This document shows positions 5,989 through 6,118 of a DNA stretch of 6,118 nt, piece by piece (position 1 is the stretch's first letter; each line of letters starts with the position of its first letter). The stretch covers positions 1 through 6,118 of the forward strand of contig WFVN01000179.1 in the NCBI GenBank assembly GCA_015491615.1. Direction: 5' to 3'. This DNA comes from Gammaproteobacteria bacterium (GTDB taxonomy: Bacteria; Pseudomonadota; Gammaproteobacteria; S012-40). Below the pieces are notes generated by a model that ran no database searches, was not told the DNA's origin, and saw only the letters and a list, made by a program, of their open reading frames with translations. The position numbers and the translations under genes are program-made.

Positions 5989-6051
5989 AGACCGACACGC
6001 AAAATCCCGGAAGTCGTATGCCGCTCGAAATGGGCCGGGAAGAACCGCTCC

Positions 6052-6118
6052 CTAGAAGGGGATATCGTCGTCGAAATCTTCGAAGTCGCCCGCCGGGGCC
6101 TGTGTCTTGGCGGCCGGC
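6052..6118 (-). CDS. ssb: Single-stranded DNA-binding protein, C-terminal end only
   Basis: Only the last 21 codons and the TAG stop lie in the window. They encode a Pro/Ala/Gly-containing linker end and the acidic tail GDFEDFDDDIPF. This DDDIPF ending is the hallmark of bacterial SSB, the conserved C-terminal hook that binds partner replication and repair proteins such as exonuclease I, PriA and RecO; E. coli SSB ends in the same way. The OB-fold domain that binds DNA lies beyond the right edge. SSB is cytoplasmic and a core housekeeping protein, unrelated in function to the exported proteins beside it. It converges on the ankyrin gene with a 63-bp gap that holds no convincing terminator. 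The symbol rests on the tail alone. Confidence 0.85.
   Translation of the reverse strand, partial: PAAKTQAPAGDFEDFDDDIPF

Noticed and set aside
6005..6040. TCCCGG/CCGGGA inverted repeat between the ankyrin and ssb genes as a bidirectional terminator
   Set aside because: The stem is 6 bp with a 24-base loop and no flanking T-run; it is readily expected by chance in GC-rich sequence.

Overview
The window is GC-rich and gene-dense. It carries five identifiable genes, two of them cut by the window ends, plus one well-supported small gene. The right edge holds the last 21 codons of a single-stranded DNA-binding protein ending in the DDDIPF tail of bacterial SSBs. Together with the GC content and the type of multiheme cytochrome, this points to a proteobacterium, most likely gamma- or betaproteobacterial, with a respiratory or lithotrophic lifestyle. 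That placement is inference; no rRNA or other lineage marker is present.

Layout, following the minus strand from right to left: an SSB tail (6052-6118, minus) converges on a secreted ankyrin-repeat gene (4918-5988, plus). A divergent intergenic region of about 210 bp separates the ankyrin gene from a large Sel1-repeat membrane protein gene (2523-4706, minus). After a 190-bp gap with an AT-rich promoter/operator-like patch come three tightly packed minus-strand genes: a small single-helix membrane protein (2100-2333), a periplasmic cytochrome with 21 CXXCH haem sites (553-2100), and an exported AMIN-like/TPR protein running off the left edge (1-556). The junctions in this trio are TGATG and GTGA overlaps, typical of translationally coupled operon members.

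The centrepiece is the cytochrome. Its 515 residues hold 21 CXXCH motifs, arranged as an N-terminal three-haem module followed by six tandem three-haem modules of 66-68 residues. Each module also has three conserved non-motif histidines, so 21 candidate distal ligands match 21 haems. The small protein translated just before it has one transmembrane helix with two histidines 13 residues apart, which could be a haem-b-like or anchoring partner. Every complete product here appears to be exported or membrane-anchored. Two are solenoid repeat proteins (ankyrin and Sel1) and the left-edge protein seems to start a TPR region, so a periplasmic electron-transfer wire with scaffold or assembly proteins is a reasonable but unproven reading.
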